DNA of 64,000 nt, taken from NCBI GenBank assembly GCA_918797485.1, contig CAKKNE010000002.1, positions 5,298,501-5,362,500 of the forward strand, read 5' to 3'. Under the pieces are notes generated by a model that saw nothing but the letters and a program-made list of their open reading frames with translations, ran no database searches and was not told the DNA's origin. The translations under genes were made by a program, and so were the position numbers. Position 1 is the stretch's first letter. The number at the start of each line of letters is the position of its first letter. This DNA is from Pelagomonas calceolata (Eukaryota > Sar > Pelagophyceae > Pelagomonadales > Pelagomonadaceae). This document shows positions 17,901 through 24,989 of the stretch, piece by piece.

Positions 17901-17926
17901 TCGCGGGGCACAACACGCCGCTCTGA
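11927..17926 (+). CDS. NLR-like giant protein: ARM and LRR repeats, CHAT protease domain, NB-ARC ATPase
   Basis: The ATG at 11927 opens 1,999 codons (1,970 if the introner at 12429-12515 is spliced). The N-terminal helical region gives way to armadillo-type repeats (about residues 195-800, e.g. AVSNLAALSG and AYALANLAAR). An acidic/serine-rich linker follows, then leucine-rich repeats of the RNI type (about 1165-1400: LDLHGNRLGDATAAAFVRAL, LSLAANSLGP). Next is a CHAT caspase-like domain, with SGHGHP (His 1600) and VVCACHS (Cys 1640) as the probable catalytic dyad. The C terminus is an NB-ARC-type STAND ATPase: P-loop GPVGVGKS (Lys 1798), Walker B LLVLDG (Asp 1858), LSTR sensor, PLDLSNAARLF and GGLPGAI. 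The protein stops soon after this last motif, without a clear winged-helix end. Such proteins sense a ligand, oligomerise and activate an effector; an immune or cell-death role is inference. Many codons end in A or T, unlike the light-harvesting genes. Confidence 0.85.
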   Translation: MATQEQQQNDEPVLETAEDTARVSNAVDLLMDLCAERTNNHDETALDVVAHVGAEVRAMAAKVAATIKSKAHASVAVEDLQALHARAMSALETAGIPSSMEKVVAKLQAAQEEEPAVAIVEEKPPVNDDDQSTSRGVAFLKDVEAMHSAPSGELREAATRRVSLTFSGTDLCGNQMSRRISRCRFLARDTLVDFHTGNDAPLRAAATRLGALGALAKAHEAAEQEGNTEVAISAARAAAALVPSEAEPLHLAALASPTLKMLRLVLEQSTDCTTSTHQVAVAIAHLTVLLQQGWTEDKAQPRVLEALVAATCDAARACSHGLGECCDSETAAVTAFAVSNLAALSGARVELVRQGAISVLANWLEARPLSELHRHASSAAQQLAGAGDEGKAGPSGYLEMRDEDVFARGWLDAKLTDASLGLLKALSGLTQDDSAVAAVRKQTITALSELSKRPPNRRAVVEAGGSYALLHSLRRCVSDLSAPARRHEAADLACRACTALAAIALEPSPSGDRVSADLVDGDVLTPVVACLALAAPRSPLRLAAARLAARVSEDDLDAKRSLAFFQGGGLGDMEIQPVDALLVLGGGLDHSDDGGSIQKPQTPRWGRGRSESVPQEHEPGAFRRPDAREAAHVAYALANLAARPDPASKLLWERGALPVLLQLHRSPRAPLRARAMRALASLAAPLVAHPARDQDRDVDDHASAAAAVTVAKAALATLRDEDTSNDTETQAFRKEATYEAARCVKNLAFAAPLRAALVAGSLKRLLAVAVGGCAEPRLKALAEATLVALGLEGGAADLELCGNDARLLEEWVEMRASLEAQRGLEQDYGRALKDAWSPGEDLSDDGSDEEPTSEKPAPLDVFAGKLREVLLNPHGAALKLAELKAGGLFRCTSVDPYDERVVSEPQRPRSPISKPSPLAPTALVARLSSAPGTPLPSTPLAQEGQNSEKLFRHVRSTSSASNTVEDEEESFVTAATRLPRWWASERRARQSSDETTPPPTPLATRKRRRRAADRGVTSKDVQVFLERHFPSVLQRQQVAPFSHPGCSDSWLRALALPRRQYFSFRREARVLGKLLEQDGHSKYGAVFRDSTFAGEFCESLGSFLARQPKVSSLAFVASLGGLPGAALDDSTTVGLFHQNPQPNESAQRTTALAYLVGALPLSVESVTLDRALGRDGLQILGILLRTAEERRRAALRDNNMSIAGPAPSLLAVRGHDHLQPDDFASLALYVGACVNESSTRLRCLIALDLHGNRLGDATAAAFVRALDRDDSPIQALDLGANSLGPAKATLDALIGKQDDDRDVPPKRGCVLCRGTLRTLSLAANSLGPRPAARLLRALGERSPAPSLRSLSLKHSSFGPPCGLGALASLATALKRVAAKGALEDLDLDGCRLQPDAAREILSGLRERAGDDAYAEASGERLNGLTFVRLSEGNQVHREDALAISKELRRARARSAARFPVQPAPIPEKENPPPPPPHVPMKSSPAIVRSEGDLIQRRAASWTAGSPRTVPSIESPRSTATPLVACLFASPLAWQDSHGKLHGIEGLDGDAEREAIAKALEERRSNEDQRERVIVDFRAATTEALQAALTSGVRVLHYSGHGHPQCLTFEDGRGGLQPVPPRRLEALVRPRPPALAVVCACHSLRAAQALVAAGVKHVVAVSLDEPLLDAAAVAFTRAFYHALSVGDSVRRAFDGGVEAVAASPRVGPDWASKFELLPEDGDHTAKVLPRSLMRRKVLVPAPPPGPPPRWPPRATLSQNAPRPPEDFLGREVDAFKVLDALLARRRRFVSLVGPVGVGKSALAAFVAEYVDARALFRAVVFLKVDSNASRESLDALLTASLLDAFFDDDGEGKTLLVLDGGADNGEVKRFLAAALDARDRLVVLSTRKVGLDRPSEHEVPLGPLDLSNAARLFARQCPRLHTASDRRRFHALVTSADLQGAHSVILDALLGGLPGAIVAAAFRASREDLEGLLAVARESGSAHVVAVGDHPLLAGHNTPL
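12429..12515 (+). mobile_element. Introner element in the CHAT-NB-ARC gene (87 nt)
   Basis: The interval begins GTACTGAC and ends at CACACAG followed by GTAATGAT; these 8-bp flanks match at 6 of 8 positions, a decayed target duplication. Inside them, CTGTGTGGAAATCAA at the left and ACTGGTTGATTTCCACACAG at the right (12496-12515) are terminal inverted repeats; the pairing continues into TGTCGCG/CGCGACA. Splicing GT...AG would restore FSG-NDAPLR in phase 1. The element is 29 codons long and has no stop in frame, so an unspliced transcript would still code, adding a Cys/Arg-rich insert. The same 20-bp right end occurs in two other genes in this window. Confidence 0.85.
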
Positions 17927-17945
17927 TTGTATCTGTGACACATAA

Positions 17946-18709
17946 CTATGACTTGAACTTACGGTAGTCCTCTAGCGTCATGTACGCGCGATCGAGCTCA
18001 CCGAGTGCCTCTAGCGTGTCCGGATGGGATGGACCCATGACGCGTCGCAGCGTGCATAATACGTCCTCGAAAATCGCCACTGCCTCTAAAACCTCAGCGC
18101 GGGACGCTCCGGCGGGCCTGTAGAGGGCCTTCGCGTATTCCAGTCGGAACTTCCGCCCATAAAGTAGGAGCGGCGGGACGAATGATTTAACCTGGTCGTA
18201 ACGCCCTAACTCATTCAAAGTGTACGCAAGCTGGTGAGCGGCAATTAATGTTGTTGGATAAGTTGCGCCCATCAGGACTTTGTTTCTGGCGTAAACGAGG
18301 CGGAAGAGTCTCGCCGCTTCCTCCAAACGCCCAGACAGTAGATAGCAACGAGCCAAGTTGTGCTTCAAGTCTAGCGCGCTGCCTTCATCATCAGGAAAGA
18401 CGCGGAGCAGTGTAGATAACTGCGTCTCAATGATAGCGATTCGCTCCTCGTGCTTATTCACTGCACCTAGCCCATTCGCAAGCTCCGTTATCGCGGCAAA
18501 ACGAGTCTGAGACCAGTCCCACTCCGGCCGGCCCACGTACGTTTTCCAGCACGCCCACCCGAGCGCGCACTTCACGACACCGTGGTATTCATGCTCGCAC
18601 AAGAAGCATACGTGCCACCGCTGAAACCTCGCATTGATCTCATTCATGCCCAAATTATTCTCCTCGGCCTCCGCGTACAAAATCTTTGCCTGCTCCGCCA
18701 AACACGACA
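17946..18709 (-). pseudogene. Truncated RINGv-TPR gene fragment
   Basis: Read on the minus strand, this starts in mid-domain at SCLAEQAKIL and continues CFLCEHEYHGVVKCALGWACWKTYVG, matching the second half of the RINGv finger in the intact paralogue at 32.3-33.6 kb. TPR-like helices follow (NLARCYLLSGRLEEAARLFR; PTTLIAAHQLAYTLNELGRY) to a stop at 17946. The MYND finger and the first RINGv ligands are missing. At 18709/18710 homology stops and an opposite-strand fragment of the same family begins, so this gene has lost its 5' half through a rearrangement. The frame happens to stay open to 18905, which would give a chimeric N terminus. It converges with the CHAT gene, 19 bp away. Confidence 0.75.
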
Positions 18710-18710
18710 G

Positions 18711-18890
18711 GACGGCGACGCCACGCTCAACGATCTGCGCGAGGCCGTGACGACGCTCGAGGACACGGAACGGACCGCGCGGCGCGTACTGGGCGCCGCG
18801 CATCCGCTCGCAGCGAGGATTGAGCACCACTTGCGAGCCGCGCGAGCCGCGCTCCGCGCCCGCGAAACGCCGCCGCCGGGGAGTGGGTGA
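18711..18890 (+). pseudogene. C-terminal fragment of a second MYND/RINGv/TPR paralogue
   Basis: The plus strand encodes DGDATLNDLREAVTTLE, then DTERTARRVLGAAHP and a helical tail to TGA at 18888-18890. This lines up with the last 60 residues of the intact paralogue (DDGATLDELREAVATLE ... ATERTARRVLGGAHP, about 33460-33620). No upstream part of that gene is present on this strand. It abuts the minus-strand fragment head to head, so an inversion or an inverted-duplication collapse joined parts of two family members. Confidence 0.75.
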
Positions 18891-18925
18891 GTGGGTAAAA
18901 CACAACTATGACTTATTGATAAAAA

Positions 18926-21900
18926 CTAGGTCGCCGCCGGCGGGCGCAACTCATCAAACACCGCGCTCATCGTGAAGCGCCGCCAGGCGGGCACGTCCGT
19001 CGCGTTCGGGTTCCGCGAGCACTTGAGCATATGGGCGTCGGCGACGGCCTCAATAGCAAAAGACTTGTAGCAGTGGTCGCAGATGTAATTTTTTTCGGGG
19101 CGCTTCGAGCCGGCGACGAACGCTTGTAAAGTTGCGACGCGGACCGATTGCGTCGCGCCGACGCGGTGCGCGCGCGACACGACTTGTTCCAGGAGAGCGG
19201 AGTCGCGGATCGGCTCGAGCAGGACCACGTGCGTCAGGAACGACAAGTCGAGGCCGTGCGACGCCTGGCGCGTCAAACATAGGATCGGCACGTCCTCCCT
19301 TTCAACAAGCACTTTTTGCGCCTCTAATTTGGGTCCCCGGTACCACCTAGGCCCGTGCCACTGGCCGCAGCGCGCCCACTTGAGCAAGCGCACGCGCACC
19401 GCGCCCTCAACAATGGAATGGGGCGGCCGCAGCGGCCCGAGGAACCAGTCCGCACTTTCGAATTGTTCCCGTGCCGCCCGCTCAACACACGCGCGGCAGC
19501 CCCAGTCCCGCCAGGTCTCCGCATCTTTACGAGGTGCAAAACTGCCATCGTCCAACGTAATGAGCAGTTCATCCCCGACGGTCCAGGCCCGCCAATCATC
19601 AGCATAGACTTGGGGGGACGCCGTCGGCGTCTGCGTCGCAACTAAACCTACGATCCGTTCCGGCTCAATTAACAACCGCCGGCCACAGTTAATACGCTCC
19701 GCTTCTGGTAAATTGGCGTGCAACGCGTCGCCCCGCCTCCGCGCCAGTTCGTCGTCGTCGAGCAGTAGAACCTCCAGTAAAGCGTGATGACACGATTTCC
19801 GGTCGACGTCATTTTCCCTCCAGCACCGCGGGCACTTGCGCACTTCTCTCCGATCGGTCTGGAACCGCACGAGCTCGCGCGCCGACGCCTGGTGGCCCAA
19901 GCGCTGGACGTCGAATTCGGCGATGCCGCCATGTAGTCTAGCATACAACGCCTCCGCGACGGACGCCAGATCCCCATCCCGCTGGGAAAAGACGGCGATC
20001 TTCGGCCTCCTGTGATTTGCTTTGGTACGACAAACAAAGTCCGCGAGGGCCTCGTCGACGCGCCACTGGTAGGAGTCGTCGTCCGGCGTCTCGCCCGGTC
20101 GTAAGGCTACTTCGACCTCGTAGTTCTCGTAGACCGGTGATGGTAGCTTCAAATCAGTTTTTCTATGTCGTACGGTGACTGTCCTTAACAAAGCTACTAG
20201 TGTCGCTCTGGCAGATTCAGACTGCTGGTCACAGAACGGCGCCATCACTTCGGACTCAAAAAGAGCCTTCCTCCTCTCGGAGTCGTCGGCCGCGTCTTCT
20301 CGTGTATCTAATCTAGGATCCGCGTCCAAGCCGTACCTCGGATGTCTCAGCCACTTGAGCAACTTTTGGAGCTGATACAAATGCGACCTCACGATAGCGG
20401 GATCGTCCACATCACCTGTTGTTGGTGTTCCCGAGACCACCCACCGTCGCTCCGCAAATAACTCGGCGATGAACGACGACGTTGCCTGTTCTAGGTCGCC
20501 GTCGCCGCCTACGAGCTCGTGGCCCTCGTCGACGACTAGTCTCAACCACCTCAACTGTAAGAGTGGAGAGGACTCGGCGTCCTGCGCGTTTCCGTGCCTG
20601 TAGATTCGTCTTTCAGCAGCCCGCCGAAAGTCCTGGTCCTGGCGAGCCGCGTCGCGACACACAGAGAACGGCACTACTACTATTAAAAAGCGTCTCAAGT
20701 CCGAAGCTGACGGTAAGCGAGGATGCCTTTCTCTAGAACCTCGCTGGAAGTCGGGGTGCCACCGCGACGCACAACCCCACCCATAGACGAAGCAGCACCC
20801 GTCGCCGCTCCGACCGTCGCCGAACGACGGCGCCAGCCTCCTCAAGTCCACATGCCTTCCAATCTGCGCGCGCCAGTGTTCTAGGAGAGCGTCCGGTACG
20901 ACTATCAGAGTGCCGCCCGTCGGCTTGAGGGCCCGTTCGGCCAGGGCTCGTTTCCCTTCGCCGCCTAACAAAGCTGATCTTCTTTTACCGTCTAACCTGC
21001 ACCTTGTGAGAGCCATGGCATGCGCAAAATCCAGCTTGATGTCGTCGCGTATCGCGGGCGTCGCGTAGCGCAGTCGCGACGCGCCTCTTCTGACATGCGC
21101 TTCGAGCGCTGACACACTCTGGAAGGGGAAGGGCGGTAATGAGGAATGCAGTAGTTGATCAGCCTCATTGTAAGGTAACGACTTCCGCTGCCACGTGTCT
21201 CTATAAGATATGACCGACCGCAGGCCCCGCAAACACTCCCTCCTTAGCTCCGACTCGCTCTTGATCAGAGCCGCGAAGGACTCGTCGATAGTTGTAGAAT
21301 CCCAGAAGGCCTCCGGCGACGACGGGAGCTCTCCACTTGTTTGTAGGATGAGAGCTAGGACCGTCACGGTCTTGCCCAGACCAGGCGCGTCGGCCAGCAC
21401 GCCTCCCCTCAATTTGCCGAACTGCCGCGTATGCGTCTCTAACAACCGCATCGCTCGTAGCGACGCTAATTGGTGCTTGAAGAGGCCGCCCACAATCTTC
21501 CCGCGAAATAACCCGGGGAAATGCGGCCACGGCGCGCTCGGCTGCGTCTGCACCAAGCCGCGCGCGAAGGTGTAGTCGACCCTCTGTAATTCAGTATGGA
21601 TGGTCTTGGACGCGCAGGGGACGGCCCTTAACTCGTGCGGCGCGAGGAATTTCGACGCTTGGTTATCCAAGCACGCGCGGCCCTTGCAGAAGGCGAGGAG
21701 GAGCGTTTTGCCTCCATGTTCCGTCGTGGCGACGCGGCGCGACCGGCGCCAGCGCAGCGGCTTCGGGACGCGGACGACGAGCGGTGCTGCCGGCGGCGGC
21801 GTGACGCTCTGCTGCGCGGGCGCGTGGAGCAGCTCGCGTTTTTTGGCTTCGTATTCCTGCTGGTCGAGGACGCCATCATCAAAAAGCGCTTTGGTGGCGC

Positions 21901-21928
21901 GCAAGGCTGCGACGCGGGCTGGCTCCAT
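18926..21928 (-). CDS. SNF2-family helicase-like ATPase with SHOCT-like N terminus and C2H2-like C terminus
   Basis: From the ATG at 21928 there are 1,000 residues. Residues 12-35 (TKALFDDGVLDQQEYEAKKRELL) resemble a SHOCT motif. The SNF2 ATPase core follows: GGVLADAPGLGKT (about 175-187, motif I), VVDEGHEL (about 467, a DEGH form of motif II), WVVSGTP (about 496, motif III), and the C-terminal lobe ILCLTRQASHGLDL with EQVVSRAHRVG (about 910, motif VI). A long insert between the lobes contains CxxC pairs and a WRAW-containing stretch. A C2H2-like finger (YICDHCYKSF...HMLKC, about 947-970) lies near the end. SNF2 ATPases remodel chromatin or act in DNA repair; the lobe spacing is reminiscent of Rad5/SHPRH-type proteins, but I see no canonical RING. 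An in-frame ATG at 22063 is an alternative start. Confidence 0.85.
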   Translation of the reverse strand: MEPARVAALRATKALFDDGVLDQQEYEAKKRELLHAPAQQSVTPPPAAPLVVRVPKPLRWRRSRRVATTEHGGKTLLLAFCKGRACLDNQASKFLAPHELRAVPCASKTIHTELQRVDYTFARGLVQTQPSAPWPHFPGLFRGKIVGGLFKHQLASLRAMRLLETHTRQFGKLRGGVLADAPGLGKTVTVLALILQTSGELPSSPEAFWDSTTIDESFAALIKSESELRRECLRGLRSVISYRDTWQRKSLPYNEADQLLHSSLPPFPFQSVSALEAHVRRGASRLRYATPAIRDDIKLDFAHAMALTRCRLDGKRRSALLGGEGKRALAERALKPTGGTLIVVPDALLEHWRAQIGRHVDLRRLAPSFGDGRSGDGCCFVYGWGCASRWHPDFQRGSRERHPRLPSASDLRRFLIVVVPFSVCRDAARQDQDFRRAAERRIYRHGNAQDAESSPLLQLRWLRLVVDEGHELVGGDGDLEQATSSFIAELFAERRWVVSGTPTTGDVDDPAIVRSHLYQLQKLLKWLRHPRYGLDADPRLDTREDAADDSERRKALFESEVMAPFCDQQSESARATLVALLRTVTVRHRKTDLKLPSPVYENYEVEVALRPGETPDDDSYQWRVDEALADFVCRTKANHRRPKIAVFSQRDGDLASVAEALYARLHGGIAEFDVQRLGHQASARELVRFQTDRREVRKCPRCWRENDVDRKSCHHALLEVLLLDDDELARRRGDALHANLPEAERINCGRRLLIEPERIVGLVATQTPTASPQVYADDWRAWTVGDELLITLDDGSFAPRKDAETWRDWGCRACVERAAREQFESADWFLGPLRPPHSIVEGAVRVRLLKWARCGQWHGPRWYRGPKLEAQKVLVEREDVPILCLTRQASHGLDLSFLTHVVLLEPIRDSALLEQVVSRAHRVGATQSVRVATLQAFVAGSKRPEKNYICDHCYKSFAIEAVADAHMLKCSRNPNATDVPAWRRFTMSAVFDELRPPAAT

Positions 21929-22104
21929 TGTAGTGTTCAGCCGTGTGCCAGTGGCAGAGTCAAAACAGGCTGTGGCGCCTCTCGGCGGGCACGGTAAGGG
22001 TTGATTGTCGCAGGCAAAACGTGCAGAGTGCTCGTGCCGATGGTTGCTTATGCTATCGAGCACGCGTAGCCGCGGTTTTGTGGCTTTTTGTCCGGCTTTG
22101 CCTC

Positions 22105-22131
22105 CTTGCTAGTGTCTTACGCGACGCTAGC
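22105..22131 (-). repeat. Dyad spacer element, copy 2
   Basis: On the minus strand this reads GCTAGCGTC, GC, then GTAAGACACTAGCAAG, which is 25 of 27 identical to copy 1 at 11715. It lies in the 381-bp divergent spacer between the SNF2 and FnIII genes, 177 bp upstream of the SNF2 ATG and pointing toward that gene, as copy 1 does for the CHAT gene. No gene is supported in the rest of the spacer. Confidence 0.7.
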
Positions 22132-22309
22132 CATCGACAAGCGCCACAGCCAAAAAACACAGTGCTTGAGCCGCGCGACGATTGATTGCAACCATCAAAC
22201 ATCCGACAGCCATCCAGCAACTGCACACGGTTCATCTTCAGACGCAGCAAGCAGTCCAAACAACTACTTTGCGACCACCACCAAAACCTCTGCACCTCAT
22301 CCCTAGCGC

Positions 22310-22600
22310 ATGGCTGACCTCGCAAAACCGGAGTACGTCTCCTGCACCGAGACGAGCGTGACGATCAGCACGGCTGGCGGGGAGGGCGTCACCGTCGAGT
22401 ACAAGGAGTACCCCGAGGACTGGAGCGACGCGAAGAGCGTTGCGGCAGCCGCCGAGTGCACCGTCGAAGAGCTGAACCCCGGCTCGACGTACCAGTTCCG
22501 GCTGGCGCAGGGCGAGGCGCGCGGTCCCGAGCTCGTCGTCGACACTGCTGCACCCAACTGCACGCCGGGGCCGTCAAAGGCGTGCTGCGTGGTCGCGTGA
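22310..22600 (+). CDS. Small fibronectin type III protein with C-terminal CAAX-like motif
   Basis: The 96-residue protein is essentially a single fibronectin type III fold: KPEYVSCTETSVTIS (strands A-B), VTVEYKEYPEDW (strand C), and VEELNPGSTYQFRLAQGEARG (the conserved L-PGT-Y-F-R pattern of strands E-F). It ends CCVVA; the last four residues fit Cys-aliphatic-aliphatic-X, so prenylation with neighbouring-Cys palmitoylation is possible. No signal peptide is present, which fits a cytosolic protein anchored to membrane by lipid. Its TGA overlaps the ATG of the MFS gene by one base. Confidence 0.75.
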   Translation: MADLAKPEYVSCTETSVTISTAGGEGVTVEYKEYPEDWSDAKSVAAAAECTVEELNPGSTYQFRLAQGEARGPELVVDTAAPNCTPGPSKACCVVA

Positions 22601-23805
22601 TGCGCCCCGCCGAGCCCACGGCCGGAAGCAGACCCAGGTGGCGCGTCGTCTTTGCCGCGTTCGCCGCGACCGCGCACGGGCCCGGCGTGCATTATATATA
22701 TGGCGTGTTCCAGGCGGCCTTGCTGGACGCGAGATTTTCATCTTCGCGCGCGTTACTGGGCGGCGCCGGCGGCCTCAGCACGTGTTTGATGCTCCTCGGC
22801 GCCCGGCCGGCCGGCACGCTGCAGGCCGCGCACGGCGCGGGGTTCGTCGTCGGCGGCGGCGCGGCGGTCGCCGTCGTCGGCTTGCTCCTTTCAGCAGCGG
22901 CGACGGAGCTCTGGATGCTCTACGTCGGCTTCGGCGTGCTGGTCGGCGTGGGACACGCGCTGCAATTCGCGCCGTGCCCCGTGGCCGTGGCGGAAGCCTT
23001 CGACGGCTCCGACCGGGCGGCGGTCGCCTCGGGCGTCGCCACGTCGGGCGCCGGCGCGGGGACCGCGGCTCTAGGGGCCACCGTGGCGGCCGTGGTCGTC
23101 TGGCGCAACTGGCGCGTCGCCTTCGTCGTCGTCGCCGCGTCGACCGTGCTCTTCCTCGCACCGGCCGCGGCCGTGTTCAGACACGCGGACCGATGGCGGC
23201 GCGAGGTTGACAAGGTCACGTCGCTAAAAATGTCGCGGCGTCTGAAGCACCTCTGCGCAACTGCGTTTTGCTACGCCTTCGGCTGGGAGGTGCCCTTCGT
23301 CCACCTCGTGTCGTACGCGGAGGACGCCGGCCACGCGCCGTCGCGGGCGGCGGGCGTCGTCGTCGCCGTCGGGGTGGGGGGCTCCGCCGGTCGCATCTTG
23401 AGCGCGCGCTGCGCGGATGCGGTCGGCGTCCAAGCGGTCTTCGCTGTACTCATTTTCGTGACGGCGCTAGTCGATGTCGTGCTGCCGTGGGTCATTGAAT
23501 ACGCGAGCGCTCTTTATGTATACGGATTTGTGGTGGGTACTACCGCGGGAGGAATAATCGCCCTCACAACGCCAATGGCGCGTACTTGTCTCACAGATAC
23601 ATCAGGGCTGCCGCAAGCCTCCGGCGCCGTCTACTCGTCGATGGCGGCTGGCGTGGTCGCGGGACCGGTGCTCGTTGGCCTTGTTCGCGATCAAATAGGC
23701 TCATATGCCTGGGGTTTTCGCGGCGCGGCCTTTTGTTGGGCCGTCGCGTTCGCGCTCTGCTTGACGTTGCCGCGGCCGCCGGCCCGCCCGGCAGCTAGGA
23801 TTTAA
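22600..23805 (+). CDS. Major facilitator superfamily transporter (monocarboxylate-transporter-like)
   Basis: From the ATG at 22600 (overlapping the preceding TGA) there are 401 residues with about 12 hydrophobic segments in two halves, separated by a charged loop (RHADRWRREVDKVTSLKMSRRLKHL). The pattern HGPGVHYIYGVFQAALLDARFSSSRALLGG near the start and GRILSARCADAVG (a loop-type motif) in the second half resemble the monocarboxylate-transporter branch, which moves lactate, pyruvate or related acids with protons. The substrate cannot be inferred. The frame is open upstream to 22456, but that would overlap the FnIII gene in another frame. The stop lies 6 bp from that of the convergent CS-domain gene. 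Confidence 0.8.
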   Translation: MRPAEPTAGSRPRWRVVFAAFAATAHGPGVHYIYGVFQAALLDARFSSSRALLGGAGGLSTCLMLLGARPAGTLQAAHGAGFVVGGGAAVAVVGLLLSAAATELWMLYVGFGVLVGVGHALQFAPCPVAVAEAFDGSDRAAVASGVATSGAGAGTAALGATVAAVVVWRNWRVAFVVVAASTVLFLAPAAAVFRHADRWRREVDKVTSLKMSRRLKHLCATAFCYAFGWEVPFVHLVSYAEDAGHAPSRAAGVVVAVGVGGSAGRILSARCADAVGVQAVFAVLIFVTALVDVVLPWVIEYASALYVYGFVVGTTAGGIIALTTPMARTCLTDTSGLPQASGAVYSSMAAGVVAGPVLVGLVRDQIGSYAWGFRGAAFCWAVAFALCLTLPRPPARPAARI

Positions 23806-23811
23806 TTAGGA

Positions 23812-24720
23812 CTATTCCTTACCCCCACCACCCCCCACGACGGGAATCGTCACGACCAGCGCCGACAGCTTCTTGGACCACTTCGCCCGCGCCTCCTCTG
23901 ACCGCACCCTTCTAGACAGAGGCGCGTTGAGCCGGTACTCGCGCGCGCGCCCATTTTGTGGAGGCGCGGGCGCGTACAACCGCAGGTGCGTCTCGGAGAC
24001 GTCGAGCTTCGCGTCTCTCGAAGAACAGCCAGGGAGCGTCACCGTCACCACCAATGAATCATCAGCACGCTTCTGGGCGCAGTCTGGTTGCATAACCAGG
24101 GGCGGCGTCGGTGCAGGCGGCGGCTTCGGCTTCGGCGGCTCCACCGGTGCCTCCACTGTGACCTGATCACCTTTCAACACGCGCGACAGCTGGTCGGCCA
24201 CGTCACAAACATTTTTAGTACGTTGGTCCGCCTCCTCATTATCCTTCCGATGTTTTTCGGTCATATCATTGACCAGCCCCGACGCGTCCCCACCGAGACC
24301 CCTTCGTAACTGGTCCTCGCTCAGGCCTTGCTTCTGAAAAAACTCCAACAACGACTTCTCGTCCCCGCAACTTTGCAACTGGTCGAGCTGCCGCATCTGC
24401 TCTTCTATCGCTCGTTGCTCGTCCTGCATCTTCTTCATGTCATTTTTCATCTCCTTGCGGCGTGACTTGATAGAGTCTTGGATCGACGCGGCGGCTCTTT
24501 CGCCTCCCGGCTTCGAGGCCGCTTCTCGTAATCGTTTGGCCTCTTCCAGTCTCATGCGCGTCGCCTTGACTTCCGCCTCCATCTGGTCCAACGCCTGCGG
24601 GTCCGTCCGATGGAGCTCCTGCAGCTTTTTTGTGGTCAGGTCCTTTTTGACCGGTGCCTCATCCTCGTCGGAGTCCGCGAGGTTCTCGAAGCGGCTGTAG
24701 TCTACACTGAATTTGGCCAT
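23812..24720 (-). CDS. Coiled-coil protein with C-terminal CS (p23/PIH1-like) domain
   Basis: From the ATG at 24720 there are 302 residues. An acidic start (NLADSDEDEAPVKKDL) leads into a long charged coiled coil (about 28-125, e.g. MEAEVKATRMRLEEAKRL and MKKMQDEQRAIEEQMRQLD). A proline-rich hinge (KPKPPPAPTPP) precedes a beta-sandwich of the CS type (about 205-297: SLVVTVTLPGCSSRDAKLDVSETHLRLYAP ... ALVVTIPV). CS domains of this kind occur in Hsp90 co-chaperones and in PIH1-type dynein assembly factors. The coiled coil plus CS order favours a PIH1-like co-chaperone, but the PIH half itself is not visible. Confidence 0.7.
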   Translation of the reverse strand: MAKFSVDYSRFENLADSDEDEAPVKKDLTTKKLQELHRTDPQALDQMEAEVKATRMRLEEAKRLREAASKPGGERAAASIQDSIKSRRKEMKNDMKKMQDEQRAIEEQMRQLDQLQSCGDEKSLLEFFQKQGLSEDQLRRGLGGDASGLVNDMTEKHRKDNEEADQRTKNVCDVADQLSRVLKGDQVTVEAPVEPPKPKPPPAPTPPLVMQPDCAQKRADDSLVVTVTLPGCSSRDAKLDVSETHLRLYAPAPPQNGRAREYRLNAPLSRRVRSEEARAKWSKKLSALVVTIPVVGGGGGKE

Positions 24721-24989
24721 CGTTGTCCAGCACAGTCGATACAGAGGCTGCCCAAAGCTTCGAACTCGAGCAGCCAGATGCACCTAGATAGAGGCACTAG
24801 CTTTGAATCGCGCAGCCACCACCCGTCCGGGGAGGCCTACGCGACCGAGAGACGCTGCGGGGAGGAGTCCTCGGACTAAACCCGACTGGGCTCTGCGGTC
24901 CGCTTGGCAGCGCCGAGTATTGATCAATTGGGAGGCTCCTCGTGGGGCAGCCGTTCGAAGCAATGGACCGACGACGACGATAGCAGACG

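Noticed and set aside
11927-18905. A bacterial-type TPR-CHAT defence module formed by the CHAT gene and the neighbouring TPR fragment
   Set aside because: The TPR fragment is a broken member of a eukaryotic MYND/RINGv family on the opposite strand, and no CRISPR-type partner is present.
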